From Paraburkholderia sp. D15 (GTDB lineage: Bacteria; Pseudomonadota; Gammaproteobacteria; Burkholderiales; Burkholderiaceae), in contig NZ_CP110397.1 in the NCBI RefSeq assembly GCF_029910215.1, forward strand, positions 372,001 through 436,000: a stretch of 64,000 nucleotides of DNA, given 5' to 3'. Under the pieces are notes generated by a model. That model searched no databases. It was given only the letters and a program-made list of their open reading frames with translations, and was not told the DNA's origin. Each line of letters begins with the position of its first letter. Position 1 is the stretch's first letter. A program made the translations under genes and the position numbers. Of this stretch, positions 62,302 to 64,000 are shown one piece after another.

Positions 62302-62783
62302 GGCAGCCTCCCCAGCATCTGGATCACCGTGGCCAGTTCATCGACGCTCGCCTCACCAAGATCGAATTCGACACCATTGGACAGGCGCACATGCAACGAG
62401 AGCGCCATCAACGACGGGGCTGGTGGCAATACTGCCGAAACGACAGGCACGGTCGACGCAGTCGTGACGACAGGAACGAATGTCTGCGCTTCACTCATCG
62501 GAACCCGACGTGCAGTGCCCGGAATGTCGATCGATACGCCGTCGATCACCAGCGGATCCGGCCTTGTTGGGGTTTGCAGCGTATGCTGCTGATGGCGCGA
62601 AATCCAGCGGCGCAACTGATTCGGATTGACGTCATGGTCCATGGCCGCCCGGGCGATCGATACTCCCGGCTTCAGACAAAACTCGACCAGCTCCCGCACG
62701 GCATCTTCATCAAATTCCCGCCGGCCATCGCGTCTGTGGCCAACCACCAGTCTGCTTCGAAGCTCCTGTTTCTCTGTCATCAT
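62277..62783 (-). CDS. tnpA: IS66-family TnpA (helix-turn-helix)
   Basis: The 168-residue product has the HTH region RREFDEDAVRELVEFCLKPG, VSIARAAMDHDVNPNQLRRW of the TnpA/IS66 Orf1 type, and a C-terminal region with LHVRLSNGVEFDLGEASVDE, ELATVIQML. The ATG giving MTEKQELRSRLVVG was preferred to a start 36 bases upstream. It is the first gene of the tnpABC operon. Confidence 0.85.
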   Translation of the reverse strand: MMTEKQELRSRLVVGHRRDGRREFDEDAVRELVEFCLKPGVSIARAAMDHDVNPNQLRRWISRHQQHTLQTPTRPDPLVIDGVSIDIPGTARRVPMSEAQTFVPVVTTASTVPVVSAVLPPAPSLMALSLHVRLSNGVEFDLGEASVDELATVIQMLGRLPCSGSTKG

Positions 62784-62843
62784 GGTCTGAGTGCATGTGT
62801 CCACGCGGACACTTAGCATCTGACCTTCTGCCTACCATTGGTA

Positions 62844-62867
62844 GGGCGTCGTTTATTGACGGCTTAC
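62844..62867 (-). repeat. right inverted repeat of the IS66-type element
   Basis: On the minus strand the end reads GTAAGCCGTCAATAAACGAC plus GCCC and matches the left repeat at 59856-59879. Just inside it lies a small palindrome (CTACCATTGGTAG). Confidence 0.7.
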
Positions 62868-62899
62868 CATTGAACTACATCGTTCCGTTGATCGACGAC

Positions 62900-63085
62900 T
62901 CAGATTGCGAGAACCTTACGTATCGCGCGCGCGAAGCCAACATCGAACACCGTGCGACCCCGTTCGTTCACGATCTCGCCATGGCTGCCTTCGCGTAAGC
63001 CATGTCTTTCGAGGTAGGCGGCAGAGACTGCTTTCTCCAGAGCTTCGCGTTCTGAGGGAGTGAGCTGCGGGCTGCAGACGAGCGT
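62900..63085 (-). CDS. partial or short ORF of unknown function
   Basis: A minus-strand frame without a good start codon reads PQLTPSEREALEKAVSAAYL, then ERHGLREGSHGEIVNERGRT, VFDVGFARAIRKVLAI before TGA. The sequence has strong coding character, with a helix and a GHGEIVNERGRTVFDVG-type beta hairpin. The upstream part ends at an in-frame TGA near 63090, so it is either a short gene with a rare start or a 3' fragment. I recognise no family. Confidence 0.4.
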   Translation of the reverse strand, partial: TLVCSPQLTPSEREALEKAVSAAYLERHGLREGSHGEIVNERGRTVFDVGFARAIRKVLAI

Positions 63086-63204
63086 CGGCGGTCACGGCTG
63101 CAGCACGCGGGCATGCATGGGGCAAAGGTCGGCCGGGTGCGGTCAGTCGACGGCGCCACCTAGATCGCTGACAATCAGAGCAACTGAATCTCCGTCAATG
63201 GTGA

Positions 63205-63480
63205 ATGATGAGTGGCAGGCCAGAAGGACAAACCCCCAACGACGTTCGCGAGGCGTTGAATCGAGTTGTCGATGAGCGGTCCTTTATTGAATTTCTGCAT
63301 GGGCTCGCATCCGATTGGTCCAGTCCGTCAGGCGGGGAAAATAGGTCGATTGGTGCGTTCCTCGAAGCGGCTTCAGCGTGGGCCGAAGTATCCAGAAATG
63401 GTCTTCGGTTTTACGATGTGCCATCGAACCCGTGGCGCCGTGTTGCCGACATGCTTATCGCTGGCAAGGAATACGAGTAG
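63205..63480 (+). CDS. DUF7660-like small protein
   Basis: The 91-residue product contains NRVVDERSFIEFLHGLASDW, a gap with SPSGGENRSI, and then IGAFLEAASAWAEVSRNGLR and NPWRRVADMLIAGKEYE. I recognise the pattern V.....F..F...LA.DW..........W.N..I..FLEA..AWA...........NPW...A..L..GK.YE of a widespread family of predicted immunity-like or unknown proteins (DUF7660). Start at ATG 63205 or 63208. Confidence 0.7.
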   Translation: MMSGRPEGQTPNDVREALNRVVDERSFIEFLHGLASDWSSPSGGENRSIGAFLEAASAWAEVSRNGLRFYDVPSNPWRRVADMLIAGKEYE

Positions 63481-63707
63481 GTAAGCCGAGGCAGTTCCAT
63501 TCGCGCGTGTCGGTCGCCGTGCGGCCACTTTGGGACGTTCGAGCGCCTCGGATAGATAGTCAACAATCGGCCACGTGCCGTCGTTGGTCCAAGCCGTTAG
63601 ACGGACAGTCAAAAGTCACTTGTGCATGCAACAGCGGACGCTCTTCGTCGCGCATTGCGCACCCGGAGTAGCAATATCGTGTGACACAGCGGCGCGTCAG
63701 TCCGTCG

Positions 63708-63983
63708 TCAGAGATCGTCGGTCGAAAGCGTTATCCGTTCACCAGTGCCAGGCAACGCTTTCTGCTCCACGACCTGCAAAAGCCGACGCTTACCAAGCTC
63801 GAAGGCCAGCATCAATTGTTTCGGAGTCTCATTCGCAGCGCCTAGTTTTTCACAAACCATTCCAGCAGGGATCGCAAAGGCACCGTATCCCCACCCAAAG
63901 CCGTAGGCCGAAAACCAAAGTGTCGAGTCGGCGGAGAGGAGGGGTTGCGTGAGGTTAGCGCGGGGCTCGTCCATGGTTGTCAC
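63708..63983 (-). CDS. small protein of unknown function
   Basis: The 91-residue frame (MDEPRANLTQPLLSADSTLW from the ATG at 63974, GTG at 63983 also possible) includes LWFSAYGFGWGYGAFAIPAG and then a helix KQLMLAFELGKRRLLQVVEQ. It ends ERITLSTDDL. The Trp/Tyr-rich start and helical end look like a genuine folded protein, but I know no family. It lies at the window edge, so its promoter is not visible. Confidence 0.5.
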   Translation of the reverse strand: MTTMDEPRANLTQPLLSADSTLWFSAYGFGWGYGAFAIPAGMVCEKLGAANETPKQLMLAFELGKRRLLQVVEQKALPGTGERITLSTDDL

Positions 63984-64000
63984 TTTGACCGATTGAGATT

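Larger units (their letters stand above)
59856..62867 (-). mobile_element. IS66-type element with three transposition genes and a GNAT passenger
   Basis: The element runs between imperfect 24-bp inverted repeats ending in GTAAGC. It encodes TnpA (62277-62783), TnpB (61951-62301) and TnpC (60327-61919), the normal IS66 set and order. An acetyltransferase gene (59881-60345) lies between TnpC and the left repeat. The 8-bp flanks (ATTTCATC and CATTGAAC) do not match, so target duplication is absent or has been lost. Confidence 0.75.

Noticed and set aside
1..64000. CRISPR arrays, tRNA or rRNA genes.
   Set aside because: No regularly spaced repeats and no cloverleaf or rRNA-like segments were seen on reading the window.

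Overview
The window is GC-rich, densely coded DNA from a beta-proteobacterium, most likely a Burkholderiaceae member (Paraburkholderia/Caballeronia-like). The evidence is the protein families (DUF3022-like and phasin-type proteins, RsbRST stress module, KatE-PfpI catalase), codon use, and the IS1182, IS3, IS6 and IS66 elements. No rRNA, tRNA, CRISPR array or replication origin was seen. The content is accessory: stress defence, regulation, decayed genes and insertion sequences.

Layout. 1-1.6 kb: an IS1182 transposase wreck and a truncated CHASE3 sensor. 1.7-10.1 kb: a six-gene minus-strand operon (possible lipoprotein, cytosolic relative with the same duplicated repeat, metallophosphoesterase, MFS transporter, ArsB-like transporter, YdcZ-like transporter). 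A near-canonical sigma-54 promoter and a 37-bp palindrome lie in front of it, and a sigma-54 response regulator/histidine kinase pair lies just upstream. 10.5-18.9 kb: MarR regulator, ClC channel, a small gene with two in-frame stops, a UvrA-like ATPase and a Tat-type ThDP enzyme. 19-28.6 kb: formate/nitrite-type channel, members of a small unknown family, HAD phosphatase, membrane protein plus a 24-residue peptide, manganese catalase, and two Hsp20 genes plus a frameshifted third. 28.8-35.4 kb: KatE catalase convergent with an RsbR-RsbS-RsbT partner-switching module that ends in a hybrid kinase; rsbR is frameshifted.

35.5-43.6 kb: decayed ClC and UPF0718 permease copies, a catalytic-domain-less IS630-like DNA-binding protein, a third member of the small family, tandem terminators, a complete IS3 element, an SDR dehydrogenase, MgtC and an enolase-superfamily remnant. 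43.9-51 kb: YdeP/FdhF-like molybdoenzyme, catalase-like protein, Tat-exported Gfo/Idh/MocA oxidoreductase, a degenerate copy of the uvrA 3' region, and a glycosyltransferase-methyltransferase pair. 51.5-58.5 kb: broken response regulator, phasin-like protein, IS6 remnant, and a TonB receptor-YfiR-GGDEF/EAL operon. 59.2-64 kb: a ligD remnant and an IS66-type element whose best-matching end lies beyond a GNAT acetyltransferase gene, making that gene a probable passenger.

How the genes fit together: three different catalase-type proteins, small heat-shock proteins, the stressosome-like module, MgtC and the acid-stress-type molybdoenzyme suggest a general stress island. The sigma-54 operon and the TonB-YfiR-cyclic-di-GMP operon are self-contained signalling units. 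At least three genes are broken by single-base or dinucleotide slips in simple repeats, which could be real decay or sequencing error.
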